Positions 11,191 to 21,060 of a DNA stretch of 64,000 nt are shown piece by piece. Position 1 is the first letter of the stretch. Each line of letters begins with the position of its first letter. The DNA lies in NCBI GenBank assembly GCA_037179515.1, contig JAXCGZ010005729.1, positions 100,001 through 164,000 on the forward strand. Direction: 5' to 3'. A program made the position numbers and the translations under genes. Source of the stretch: Halocaridina rubra. Lineage: Eukaryota > Arthropoda > Malacostraca > Decapoda > Atyidae. Below the pieces are notes generated by a model. The model was not told the origin of the DNA. It did no database searches and saw only the letters and a program-made list of their open reading frames with translations.

Positions 11191-11960
11191 TCCCCTAGAA
11201 GACTGGCATAGACTTCTAGGACACTATAACATAGCTGATGTCCAAAAGTTTGAACCACAAGTATATATGTGGTAGGCAAAATGACACAATATAGAGATAG
11301 AAATCTTGATGAGAAAGCAACACATATCAACCAGAGTTGATCCACTGTGATATTGTGGGACCCATCAAACCAATTGTTTAGGGAGGATATATGTTGGAAT
11401 TTCTTTTGTTGATGACTTCTCAGAAACTGTCAAAGGTTATCTTTTGAAAATAAGAGTGATGCCATTGTTGCCATGAAGAAATATCTTGCAGACACCGCAC
11501 CCTTTGGGCATATTCAATGTGTAGGGTATGACAACGGAAAAAAATTTACGATTAGGGACAAATCACTTCTCATAGATAAAGGGATTAAACAAGAATTTTC
11601 TACTCCCTCCTCACCCCACCCAAATGGAACGGCTGAAACGTCACTTAGATCAATTTATGATATGGCTTTATGTCTGTTCTTTAAAGTAGAGTTACCCAAA
11701 AGTATATGGGGTTATGCTATAAAGACTGCATGTTTACATCAAAAACAGATGCTACAATCCTAGGACTCGAAAAATTGATGACGACGACCTAACCTCAGCA
11801 AGATGAATATTTTTGGAACAAAATGTTATGCATACGCACAAGAAAAAATGAAGCTTTATCCCAGGAGCAAGCAAGGAATATTTATTGGATATGATGTTGA
11901 AAGTCCAGCATATTTGATTTATTTCCAGACACTCAAACAGTGAAGAAAGTAAGTTGTATT
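11190..11960 (+). pseudogene. Copia integrase region (broken)
   Basis: The pre-integrase motif WHRLLGHYN is at about 11201. The core follows in different frames: IHCDIVGPIKP (first acidic residue), GYDNGKKFT (second) and SSPHPNGTAETSLRS (around the third). The frame 11473-11763 covers the last two. Interrupted by stops and shifts; no function expected. Confidence 0.7.
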
Positions 11961-12246
11961 AAGTTTAAAAGTAGTCTGTTTAACATTTCCAACTAACTTG
12001 AGCTGAAACAACCATAAGTGAGGAAACATCATGTTAAATGTGGCACTTGGATAGAGGCCATCTCAAGCTACAACTGACATGACAACAGCAGAAAACGAAA
12101 GTAGAATACTACCAAAAGCAGAAGATGAAAGAAGACTTGCATTGAGTACAAGTGAAGCATCACCCATTGAAGAATAACAGAGAAGATATCCCAGTAGAGA
12201 ACGAAGCAGACCACAATATTTAGAGGAGTATGTTGTTGGCAGTGAC

Positions 12247-12887
12247 ATGGATGACTACATTACAAATGTAACAAACATAACTTTCATTCATCACTATTAT
12301 AGAACGTCATATATTTCCATACCTCTCACCTATATGAATGCCATCACATCTCCAGGATCAATGCAATGGAAAAATGCTATGGATGAAGAAATCACTGTAC
12401 TTATAAACAATGATACGTATGACCTCACTAAATTACCAGAGAGCCTCACAGTAGTAGGTGGAAAATGAGTTTTCCAGATAAAACCTGGACCTAATGCAGA
12501 AGAAAATTTTAAAGCTAGATATGTGGCCAAAGGCTACTCACAAGTGAAGAACATAGACTATGGAGAAACATTTGCACCAACAGCTAGGATGTCAACAGTG
12601 CTTACATTACTAAACGTGGCAGCAGAAAAGACTATACTGAAAGACCAAATGGATGTAAAAAAAAAACTGAATTTTTAAATGCTGACATTGATCTTGAGAT
12701 TTACATAGAACAACCCAAAGTTTATGTCAAGAAAGACAGTAATGGAAATGTTCTTTATTGTAAGCTTAAGAAATAACCCTATGGATTAAAACAAAGTAGT
12801 AGAAAGTTTTTCATTTCAGAAGATTTTGAACTGTCATAAAGTGATCCTTGTCTGTATTTGAAGGCTGATGGTAATGATAATGCTCTG
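12247..12887 (+). pseudogene. Copia reverse transcriptase, N-terminal half (plus strand)
   Basis: Family pattern WKNAMDEEI..NDTYDL, then KWVFQIKPGP, KARYVAKGYSQ, DYGETFAPTARM and, after frameshifts, PYGLKQSSRKF..DPCLYLKADGNDNA. These are the conserved RVT_2 blocks up to just before the YVDD box. The homology stops at about 12887, where the sequence continues in reverse orientation. Confidence 0.75.
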
Positions 12888-13709
12888 TGATCCTGGCTTT
12901 GTGACCATATCAGCAAGGTTAATAGAACTTTGATTATCAACTCCTACACTTACACAATACTATTTAATGCCTAAAAATTCTGATAGATGTTGCTTTAGAA
13001 ATTTAATCTCCTGAATAGCATATGTGATTGCCATATACTCGGCTTCACATGATGAGAGTGCGACTGTTTGTTGCTTTTTGGTTTTCTATGAAATTAGTTG
13101 GTTATGGTCATACAATTTTATCAATATTCAGATATACTATTTCTGTCTTCTAATGAACCCCAATCGGAGTTACAAAACCCAGTCAACTGTAGTGGAGCAC
13201 TTGATTTACAAAATGTTCTGCCATTATGAATGGTTCCCTTTAAATACCTAAGAACTTGTTTGGCTACAATGAGATGGGCTTTAATAGGGTCAGACATGTA
13301 TTGTGACAATATTGTTACTACAGAATATAAATCTGGTCGAGCACAAGTCATGATATGTATGAGATTACCAACTATTTCTCTATATAAAGATACATTAGCT
13401 AATTCAGTACTCTCTACATAAAAAAAGTAGTAACAAAACTGGGTCACAAGGTACTTTCTTAATACAACAGTCTGTCATGTTGAACCTCTCTAAAAGTTTC
13501 TCTATGTACCTTGTTCTATTCATTTCAATGCAATTATTACCAGTAATAAAAGAAACACCCAAAAGCCATTTCAGTTGACCTAAGTCTGTCATCTTAAAAT
13601 ATCTGCATAAAGACTGTTTCCATTTAGTTATTAATGATTTATTGCTACTTGCAATGATCAAGCCATCTGCCTATATTTCAAGTATATTAGAGGCTAATAC
13701 TCCTAAATG
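12888..13709 (-). pseudogene. Copia RT C-terminal half and RNase H, inverted
   Basis: Reading minus from about 13690: LILEI-stop-ADGLIIASSNKSL, i.e. the YVDD region with the tyrosine lost to a stop and the second D changed to G. Then follow KMTDLGQLKWLLGV, YREIVGNLIHIMTCARPDL and VLRYLKGT. The RNase H part (GFCNSDWGS, KKQQTVALSSCEAEYMAI, VDNQSSINLADMVTKPGS) comes last. The last block seems to join the INLA and ADMVTKP motifs directly, which suggests an internal deletion. It completes the plus-strand RT exactly, so this is an inversion and not a second element. Confidence 0.8.
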
Positions 13710-14033
13710 TAGTAGGTTGGACCATGGTTCCAACCGCCGATTGCGATACTACAGCTTAAGATAATATGAACCTAAATAGAACTGTTCAAGACAGTTCGAT
13801 GTTAAGTCTTCCTTCAGTTACGGTTCTTTTTCTATACCTACATCAACAGTGAATATTCTTGGATATTCATTACACATCTCTTATTATTCCTTCACATCTG
13901 ACAAGTCACAGCACTCCTCATCTCTGTTTCTCTTCACTTTATATATACTTCATGCCCAGGCCCGATGAGGGCTGTTTTATGTTATTGTTTTTTTTTGGTC
14001 CGTCCAGGCGTCACAATCATGAAAAAAAAAAAA
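13710..14033 (+). mobile_element. SINE, near full-length, inside copia element
   Basis: Head TAGTAGGTTGG..CCATGG, middle ATACTACAGCT and GACAGTTCGATGTTAAG, then CCTACATCAAC, ATTCTTGGATATTC and TGACAAGTCAC. It ends in the tail CCCAGGCCCGATGAGGG..CAGGCGTCACAATCAT plus poly-A. The same unit occurs at 17802-18108, and the head again at 63972. About 320 bp without coding capacity. No clear tRNA A/B box is visible in the head, so the origin of the promoter is unknown to me. Confidence 0.85.
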
Positions 14034-14202
14034 TTACCAATCTTTAATTAAGAGGGGGTGTTAGAATAATTAGAGATTTCATTGCTATGTTTATTTCATA
14101 TTTACTTACAATGAAAGTGATTTAGCTTGCTCTCAAATGTTTACTTCTATACATTTTCTTTTGAAACACCTAGTGGTGGATATTGCAACTACTATGTAAA
14201 CA

Positions 14203-14203
<1 letters not shown>

Positions 14204-14287
<84 letters not shown>

Positions 14288-14288
14288 C
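14204..14288. repeat. (TAA)n microsatellite
   Basis: About 27 TAA units. On the minus strand this is a (TTA)n run directly after the 3' end of the SINE at 14289-14461. Confidence 0.95.
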
Positions 14289-14461
14289 TTTATTTCCATT
14301 ATACAATGGGTATTCGTCAGCCGGGGCAAGCCCCGCCCCCCCCACTGTGGTGACCAACCACAGCAGTACCTGCCAGGAAACAGCTTAAACTCTCGGTCTT
14401 GGACGGGAACCGATCTTTCGACCTCTTGAATGCGAAGCCAGCGCATTACCACTGTACTAGC
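14289..14461 (-). mobile_element. tRNA-derived SINE (minus) in copia 3' LTR
   Basis: Reading minus: GGCTAGTACAGTGGTAATGC (A-box region), GCTTCGCATTCAAGAGGTCG, then a B-box-like ATCGGTTCCCGTCC. A G-rich segment and a tail that runs into (TTA)n follow. It sits inside the copia LTR and is therefore younger than that element. Confidence 0.7.
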
Positions 14462-14576
14462 CAATACAGTGTGCGCACTTCCCTGGTGTTTGGTTTATCC
14501 CCATATATCTGGTACATTTTATTTTTGTGATCCAAGAATTGGAAGTGCCATTAATACCACAAGGATGACTTTGACA

Positions 14577-15237
14577 TTTAGTAAAAGAGACAACCCTAAA
14601 AAATTTAATTGGAAGTCTTTGAGAAAAGTTTGGAGAGGGGAAAAGAACACCTGTTTTGTCCTGAAGGAAATATAGAAGAGCTGACTGCAGCGAAGCCATC
14701 ACATTACCTAATGTTTTGTGTAAATCGCGGAGAACTTTTATAGCGTTATTCAAACTGATCATGTGGTTCTATATCTTGTTAACACAGCATCATTCCCATA
14801 AAGATTAGCTTGATATTCAAATTTTGACTAAAAATAAATGAATAAATTAATTAATTAATGCAAAAACAAGACCTGTCAACATTGTTAAGTTGTCAAGAAG
14901 CTTAGTTTTTTTTTTCTTTTAGCTTTTGATAAATTTTTCACTTAAATAGAGTTAGATTTAATATCTGATCCTGTGATAACATATCTCGGTAAAAAATTAA
15001 CTAATCTTTTTCTTCTGAAAAGATGGGTTTAGCAGTTAAGTAGAAAATGTAGCTGAAACAAGTGTTCAGAACATCAAGTGTGTTTTTCCTCGGCTGCATA
15101 TTTGAGTTTTCCTTCATGTGGGGTTTTGTTTTTGTATTTTTTTAATTACCAAAGTCAAATTTTAAATTAGGATGCATGTAACCAGAAAAGAGATGAACTA
15201 TATAATGAAATTAATACTCATAAAAAGAAGTTGCAAT
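14577..15237. other. Sequence between copia element and CR1 array, no gene recognised
   Basis: AT-rich. A small open frame (to 14675) reads through the copia 3' LTR and has no recognised domain. Confidence 0.45.
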
Positions 15238-16106
15238 TCTGTGTGAAGTTAAATAAAAACTTCATTTTTTCTGTATTTGGTGAGAGATAAAACATCAAAA
15301 TGATGCCATCTCTGTCTCTAATCCCCCATCCAATGGTCAGGAAAGGGAATTTAGAGGACCTATGAGGGTTATTGGAGGGGGAGTAGTTCTTAGGTGCCTG
15401 AAAAAAAAATTCAGGTACTTTGAGACCCTTGTAATAAACCTGGATGATAACATTCGGAATATAGAAAGAGAGAAAACAGAACTTTAGATGAATCTAATAA
15501 GGCACAAGGAGTAGAGAAAAACTAACTGGAAGGGTAAAAGAATGAGCTATATACCAGAATTTCTAATCAAGAAGATAACAAACAGTTGAGTGACCATCCG
15601 AATGAATTAAATGTTAGTTTACTGCTCTCTTCTGAGAGAGACGACATCGCAGCTTGGAATATCCAGATAAAGGAAGACATCGAACAGTGTAGAAAAAAGT
15701 TTCAAGGGCTAAATACGGAACATGAGGCCATGAAAACTTTCGTCTGCAGTAAAGAAAACTGAGGCAGGAAAAGAGGCAGTGGAAAATGTAAAAATGGTTG
15801 ACTACAAAGAAGCATTAAAATAAAATTATGAAAGATGTGATTGGAAGGGCTAGTCCACTGATCAAAAAGGCATTTGATAAAAAGAAGACATTGGTAATCT
15901 CAGGCATAAGTGAATCCTAGGAATCAACAAGGCAGGGGAGACTTCAACACAATAAAGTTAGGGGTTTAGACCCGATAAGGAAACTTGGAGTAGTTTGTGG
16001 TCCAGAATATATTTTAAGCATTCACCAAATTTGTAAATATTCTAAGGAGGGAAAGGCAAGACTAAAGAAAGTAACTTTTGAGAGAGGGGAAACATGTAGA
16101 GAAATA

Positions 16107-17755
16107 TTGATGAGAAAAAACCTAAAAGACCTTCAAGAATTGAGAACAGTGTTCATTAGACCATGCAGAACACAAGAAGAGATGGAAAGGATCAAAAACT
16201 TTTTGGAAGAAGCTAGAAGATTAAATGAGGGAAAAAATGAAGAAGAGAGGAAAAACTTTTTTCAGAGTTCTTCCAGCCAAAGGGGAGATAAAGAAAATAA
16301 TGCTAGAAGATCATGGGATGCAGCCTCATTAAGATTGCTGTACATGAATGTTGATGGTTTAGCTGCTAAGACCATAGAATCAAAGGATAGGATTAACAAC
16401 AGCAAACCATATATAGAATCAGTTACAGAGACTAAGTCAAATGAGAACATAAACAATGTCAGTTTTTCCTAAGGGCTTCAGAATATTTAGGGTTGAAAGA
16501 TCTGAGAGGACTGGTGGAGGGATATCACTGATCATAAGTGAAAGATTTCAGGTTGAAGAAATAAATTTTCCTGTATACAGTGAGTTCAAGGTATTTCTTG
16601 TTGTTTGGATAAATACTGGGTCGGAGAGCATTATAATAACTGTTGTATATAACTCACCAAGGAATCAACGTAGGCTAGAAGTTTATGAGGAAATTCATAT
16701 TGGTACTGTCAAAGTCTTAAACTCAATTGTTAGGATGCACGGGAGAGAAAATGTAACATTTTGATTATGGGAGATTTTAATTATAGAGAGATAGATTGGG
16801 TGAATCTTGTCCAGCACAATGGGGAGGACTCATTCGGGGAAAGATTCATAGATTATGTACATGGGAATTACCTACACCAACATTTACTGGAACCAACGAG
16901 GGCCAGGCGTGGGGATGAGCTATCGCTGCTTGACATAGTATTCACAGATAATGTGTTTGATATTGGAAAAAAATTAAGTTTGAACCACCAATTTGAAAAA
17001 GTGACCACTGTGTTATTGATGGAGGATATCATCAAAGATTTTCTGCCTGAAAAAATAGACGCCTAGAAGGACACAATGAGGAACTACCCAAAAGGAGAGA
17101 GCAGCAAAACTGATGAGCTTTTTGAAGTTATTGACTGAATGACCTTATTTAATAACAAATCTTTACAAAAAATGTACGACATCTTTTCTGAGGAATATTG
17201 GAAGATAGTAAATAGTTGCTTTCCTTACATCAAAATAGGAATTCTTCATGCCGTAGGGAAGTGGTCCAATAATAAGTTTAAGATAGTTAAGGAGAGACAG
17301 ATGCTGGAAAAGGTATAGGAGGAGAAAAATATTAATGCCTTGCAGACTTATAAAACTGCAAGTAATGATTACCTAAGTAAAAGAAGAGAGGAAGAGAGAG
17401 ATTATGAATGGGATATCATTAGGAAGGCTAAAGAAAATTCCAAGCTTTACCACGGCTTTATCAGAGGAAAATGAAGGCCAAAGAACAGGTATTAATGTTA
17501 AAGAGAGTGAATCGAAGCATTACTGAGATGGATGAAGAGATCTGCAAAGAATTGAACAAGGAGTTTCAGTCAGTATTTACAACGGAAAATACTCCATTCC
17601 CTCAGTTTGCAGAAATAGGAGCTTATGGGCTGGTATTAGAGAAAATGATCTTTTCAGCCACAGAGGTATGGAAAGCGTTGATGGAGTTAGATGCCCATAA
17701 GCTGCAGGTCCTGATGACATATCACTTTATGTACTTAAGAAATGTGCTAAACTAA
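16107..17755 (+). pseudogene. CR1 copy B ORF1 end and ORF2 endonuclease (broken)
   Basis: Fragments at 16107-16472, 16456-16764, 16761-17066 and 17471-17755. They carry the ORF1 C-terminus (RRLNEGKNEEE), then endonuclease motifs YMNVDGL, VTETKSNE, GGGISLIIS, MGDFNYREIDW and LLDIVFTDN, and the start of RT. A frameshift at about 16260 joins ORF1 and ORF2 in one open frame. Confidence 0.8.
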
Positions 17756-17801
17756 TATTGGCGGCACTATGCATCATATTTGAAAAGATGCTGTAAACAT
17801 G

Positions 17802-18108
17802 TAGTAGGTTGGCCTATGGCAACACTCGCCCATTACTATACTACAGCTAAGGGTCTTGTGGACTTAAATAAGATTGGCCAGGACAGTTCGATGTTAAGTT
17901 TTCCTTCAGTTACAGTTCTCTTTCTATGCCTACATCAACACCAAATATTCTTGGATATTGTTACATGTGTCTTATTATCCCTTCACATATGACAAGTCAC
18001 AATACTCCCCACCTCTGTTTCTCTATGTTTTCTTTGTACCCATGCCTGATGAGGGTAGATTTAATTTTTTTTTATCCATCCTGGTGTCACAATCATAATA
18101 AAAAAAAA
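17802..18108 (+). mobile_element. SINE copy in CR1 copy B
   Basis: Same ~310-bp family as 13710-14033: TAGTAGGTTGG head, ATTCTTGGATATTG, GACAAGTCAC and the GCCTGATGAGGG..CTGGTGTCACAATCAT tail with an A-run. Flanks AAACATG and AAACAAG match the uninterrupted CR1 sequence, so the target duplication is about 5 bp. Confidence 0.85.
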
Positions 18109-18112
18109 CAAG

Positions 18113-19130
18113 TGCACGTGGTACCTATCTTCAAAAAGGGAAGGAGGGTTACAGCTCTAAACTATACGTCTCCTTCTTTCACCAGCATAGTTTGCAAAGT
18201 AATGGAGAAACTACTAAGAAAGCATATCTCTCTTCACTTGAAATTCTTCAACTTTTTATCAATGAGATAACAGTCTTCAGAGAAGGCAGATCAACAGTAA
18301 CAAACTTATTAGAATACTATGATGAGGTAAGCCGGATATTACAGGAAAGAAAAGGCTAGGCAGATTGCATATTCCTAGATTTCCAGAAGGCATTTAGTAC
18401 AAACCCACATTGGAGACTTATTAAGAAGGTGGAATTGTCTTGGAATGGGTAAAAATTTACTTAGAATGAAGGGAACAGATGGTTAGAGTAAGACACTAAG
18501 TGTCTTAATGGAGAAGGGTTAGTAGTTGGGTTCCACAGGGTTCAACTTTTAGGACCACTTTTGTTCTTTGTATACGTTAATGACCTACCAGAGTCTGTAA
18601 ATTAATTCTTGAATATGTTTGCAGGTAATGCAAAGATTGTGAAGGAAGTAAGAAACAAGAGTAATGGTAGAGAGCTGCAGGTAGACCTAAATTGTTTGCT
18701 TGAGTGGTCAGAAATGTGGCTAATGAAATTCATTAACTCAATATGTAAGTCAATGGGAATGGGTACAGGTGCAAGAAGGTCCAAGCTTGGATCCTCAATA
18801 GCAGGAGGAGAACTTCAAGAGATGGAGAAAAAGAGAGATCTAGGAGTAAACGTACTGGTCGATTTGTCTCCGGAAAGTCATATAAATGGCATAACAAGGG
18901 CAGCATATGCTTTCTTAGCATATGTAAGGGTGGCCTTCAGGCACATGGACAAAGAAATGTTCAGAAATATTTATGTAACCTATGTGAGGCTAAAGCCCGA
19001 ATATGCAGCCTCCTTTTGGAATCCACACTTGAAAAAGCACATAGTTAAGCTGGAAAAAATGAAAAGACATACCATGAAACTGGTGCCACAAATATTCAAG
19101 CTCAGTTATGAGGAGAGGCTGAATATTTAG
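18113..19130 (+). pseudogene. CR1 copy B RT and C-terminal region (broken)
   Basis: After the SINE, RT blocks continue with stops: the KVMEKLLRKHISLHL segment, then an SSWVPQGS-like block and AGNAKIVKEV in place of FADDAKI, so catalytic residues are lost. A 173-codon frame (18609-19130) holds RDLGVNVLVDLS..VKLEKMKRHTMKL. Confidence 0.8.
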
Positions 19131-19491
19131 CCTCACCATTACTGGAAGCTAAAAGAATGAGGGATGTTTTGAATTTCATTCATGAATATGATAGAGTGGA
19201 TAGGGATAGATATTTTGATATGGCTGACTTTAGAATTAGACGTCATAGTTTGAAACTTCGTAAGAAAACTTCTTTGCATGATGTATGGAAGTATTTTTTT
19301 TTAGTGTAAGAGCAGTTGATGATTGGACTTAACTAAGCGAGGAGGGAGTTACTGCTAACTCAATCCATAGTTTTAAGGGCATGTATGATGAGTATCACAG
19401 AGTATAAATATGGAACCGACCAGGAGATGGAGAGTTACAAGCATGGGGCTCATTCCTGTAAGCATAATTAGGCAGTTACAATTAGGAAATT

Positions 19492-19516
19492 ACACACATA
19501 CACACACACACACACA
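19492..19516. repeat. (CA)n at junction of CR1 copies B and C
   Basis: ACACATACACAC.. lies between the tail of copy B and the truncated 5' end of copy C, with no other sequence between them. Confidence 0.9.
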
Positions 19517-19519
19517 GAA

Positions 19520-19705
19520 GTGTTCATTAGACAATACAGAACACAGGAAGAGATGAGAAAGATCAAAAACTTGTTGCAAGAGGCAAGAAGGTTAAATTAT
19601 GAAAGAAATGAAGAAGAGAAGAAAAATTTTCCTTACAGAGTTCTTCCAGACAAAGGGGAGATAAAGAAGATAATGACAGAAGATCAGGGGATGGGGCCTC
19701 ATTAA
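19520..19705 (+). CDS. CR1 ORF1 C-terminal fragment (copy C)
   Basis: The last 61 codons of ORF1 (RTQEEMRKIKNLLQEARRL.., NFPYRVLPDKGEIKKI), an ORF1p C-terminal-domain-like stretch. It overlaps the ORF2 frame (-1). The heptamer A AAT TTT lies at 19624-19630 in ORF1 phase, upstream of the ORF1 stop. Confidence 0.7.
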   Translation: MFIRQYRTQEEMRKIKNLLQEARRLNYERNEEEKKNFPYRVLPDKGEIKKIMTEDQGMGPH

Positions 19706-19707
19706 GA

Positions 19708-21060
19708 TTGCTATACACAAATGCTGATGGATTAGCTGTTAAGGCAGTAGAATTAAAAGATAGGATTCACAACAGTAAGGCAGATATAGTAGCAATTACA
19801 GAGACTAAGTTGAGTGAGGACATAAACAGTGTCACAGTTTTTCCTAAGGGTTTCAGAATACTAAGGGTTGAAAGATCTGAGAGGACTGGTGGAGGGATAG
19901 CACTGCTCATAAGTGAAAGGATTCAAGTCGAAGAAATAAACTTGGCTATAGAAAGTGAGTTAAAGGAATTTCTTGTTGCTCGCATAAATACTGGGTCAGA
20001 GAGCATTATAATAACTGTTGTATACAACCCACCAAGGAACCAAAATAGGCTTGAAGTTTATGAGGAAAGTCATATAGGTACTATTGAAGTCATAAACTCA
20101 GTTGTTAACATGGCACGGGAAAAAAAATGTAGGATTTTGATTATGGGAGACTTTAATCATAAAGAGATAGATTGGATAAATCTTGACCCACACAGTGGTG
20201 AGGACTCATTCGGGGCAAGATTCCTAGATTGCGTACAAGGGAATTTCCTACACCAACATGTAATGGAACCAACAAGGGCCAGGGGTGGGGATGAGCCATC
20301 ACTACTTGATCTAGTGTTCACAGATAATGTGTTGGATATTGAAAAAATTGAGTATGAACCACCAATTGGAAAGAGTGACCACTGTGTGTTGTTGATGGAG
20401 TATATCATTGAAGATATTCTGCCTGAGAGTAGAGGCACTGAGGACATGAGGAGGAACTATCCGAAAGGAGATTACATCAAAATGAATGAGCTTTTTGAAG
20501 TTATTGACTGGAGAACCTTATTTTACAACAAATCTGTACAAGAAATGTATGACATCTTTTGTGAGAAATATGGGAAGATAGTAGATTGCTGCATACCTGT
20601 CACCAAAGTAGGTGTAATTCATGCCAGAGAGAAATGGTTCGATAATGGGAGTAAACGAGCTAAGGAGTGGAGAGACAAATGCTGGAAAAGGTATAGGAGG
20701 AGAAAAAACATAAATGCCTGGCAAACCTACAAAAGAGCAAGAAATTACTACCTAAGTAAAAGGAGAGAGGCAGAGAGAGACTATGAGAGGGACATCACCA
20801 GGAAGGCTAAAGAAAATCCCAAGCTTCTCCACAGCTTTATCAGAGGAAAACTGAAGGTAAAAGAACAGGTTTTAAGGCTAAAGAGAGCGGATGGAAGCAT
20901 CACTGAGACGGATGAAGAGATCTGCAAAGAATTGAACAAGGAGTTTCAGTCAGTATTTACAGTAGAAAATACCCCACCCCCTCAGATTGCAGTGATAGAA
21001 GCTCAAGGGCCGGTATTAGAGAACATCAACCTTACAGCCACAGAGGTATCCAAGCGCTGA
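19708..21060 (+). CDS. CR1 ORF2, endonuclease half (copy C)
   Basis: 450 codons. The APE-type endonuclease has YTNADGL near the start (catalytic Asn), ITETKLSE (catalytic Glu, about residue 32), GGGIALLISE, VVYNPPRNQ, MGDFNHKEIDW, LLDLVFTDN and SDHCVLL (catalytic His). A basic linker (WRDKCWKRYRRRKN) and the lead-in to RT follow. The frame opens with TTG; the first in-frame ATG is only in the middle of the endonuclease domain, so AUG initiation cannot make a complete enzyme. It ends early through a frameshift at GTATCCAAGCG, where other copies read GTATGCAAAGCG. Confidence 0.85.
   Translation: MLYTNADGLAVKAVELKDRIHNSKADIVAITETKLSEDINSVTVFPKGFRILRVERSERTGGGIALLISERIQVEEINLAIESELKEFLVARINTGSESIIITVVYNPPRNQNRLEVYEESHIGTIEVINSVVNMAREKKCRILIMGDFNHKEIDWINLDPHSGEDSFGARFLDCVQGNFLHQHVMEPTRARGGDEPSLLDLVFTDNVLDIEKIEYEPPIGKSDHCVLLMEYIIEDILPESRGTEDMRRNYPKGDYIKMNELFEVIDWRTLFYNKSVQEMYDIFCEKYGKIVDCCIPVTKVGVIHAREKWFDNGSKRAKEWRDKCWKRYRRRKNINAWQTYKRARNYYLSKRREAERDYERDITRKAKENPKLLHSFIRGKLKVKEQVLRLKRADGSITETDEEICKELNKEFQSVFTVENTPPPQIAVIEAQGPVLENINLTATEVSKR

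Larger units (their letters stand above)
9604..14576 (+). mobile_element. Copia-type LTR retrotransposon with LTRs and TSD; inactivated, 3' part inverted
   Basis: Two homologous LTRs (9604-9841 and 14059-14576, the latter interrupted) are flanked by an exact 5-bp duplication TTTAG at 9599-9603 and 14577-14581. Directly after the 5' LTR is GGTTCTGGGCCCAG, very close to the primer site of Drosophila copia, which pairs with an internal part of initiator tRNA-Met. A purine tract (AAGAGGGGG) precedes the 3' LTR. Inside, gag, protease, integrase and RT remnants run on the plus strand to about 12887. The rest of RT and RNase H is then on the minus strand (12888-13709). A SINE was inserted at 13710-14033. 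All frames contain stops, so it is an old copy. Confidence 0.9.
14051..14576 (+). repeat. Copia polypurine tract and 3' LTR (interrupted)
   Basis: AGAGGGGG (14051-14058) precedes the LTR start TGTTAGAATA at 14059. The LTR is split by a (TAA)n array plus tRNA-type SINE (14204-14461), resumes at TAGCCAATACAG and ends ..TTGACA at 14576, followed by the TTTAG duplication. Confidence 0.85.
15238..19491 (+). mobile_element. CR1-type LINE copy B, long but degenerate
   Basis: Homology to copy G begins near 15238/31361, so this copy reaches the presumed 5' region. It has an ORF1 region, ORF2 and a tail (CAATTAGGAAATTACAC) ending in (CA)n. Stops and frameshifts are frequent and it is clearly older than copies C, D, I and J. 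A SINE inserted in the RT region at 17802-18108 is flanked by an AAACA-type duplication. It is the first member of a five-copy tail-to-head array. Confidence 0.9.

Noticed and set aside
10045..12468. Separate host genes from the 119-, 94-, 96- and 73-codon ORFs
   Set aside because: All fall in order as gag, protease, integrase and RT of one copia element bounded by LTRs.
13121..13661. A second, minus-strand copia element
   Set aside because: It begins exactly where the plus-strand RT ends and has no LTRs of its own, so a local inversion is simpler.
17926..18270. 114-codon ORF as a gene
   Set aside because: It is an accidental fusion of SINE sequence with CR1 RT.
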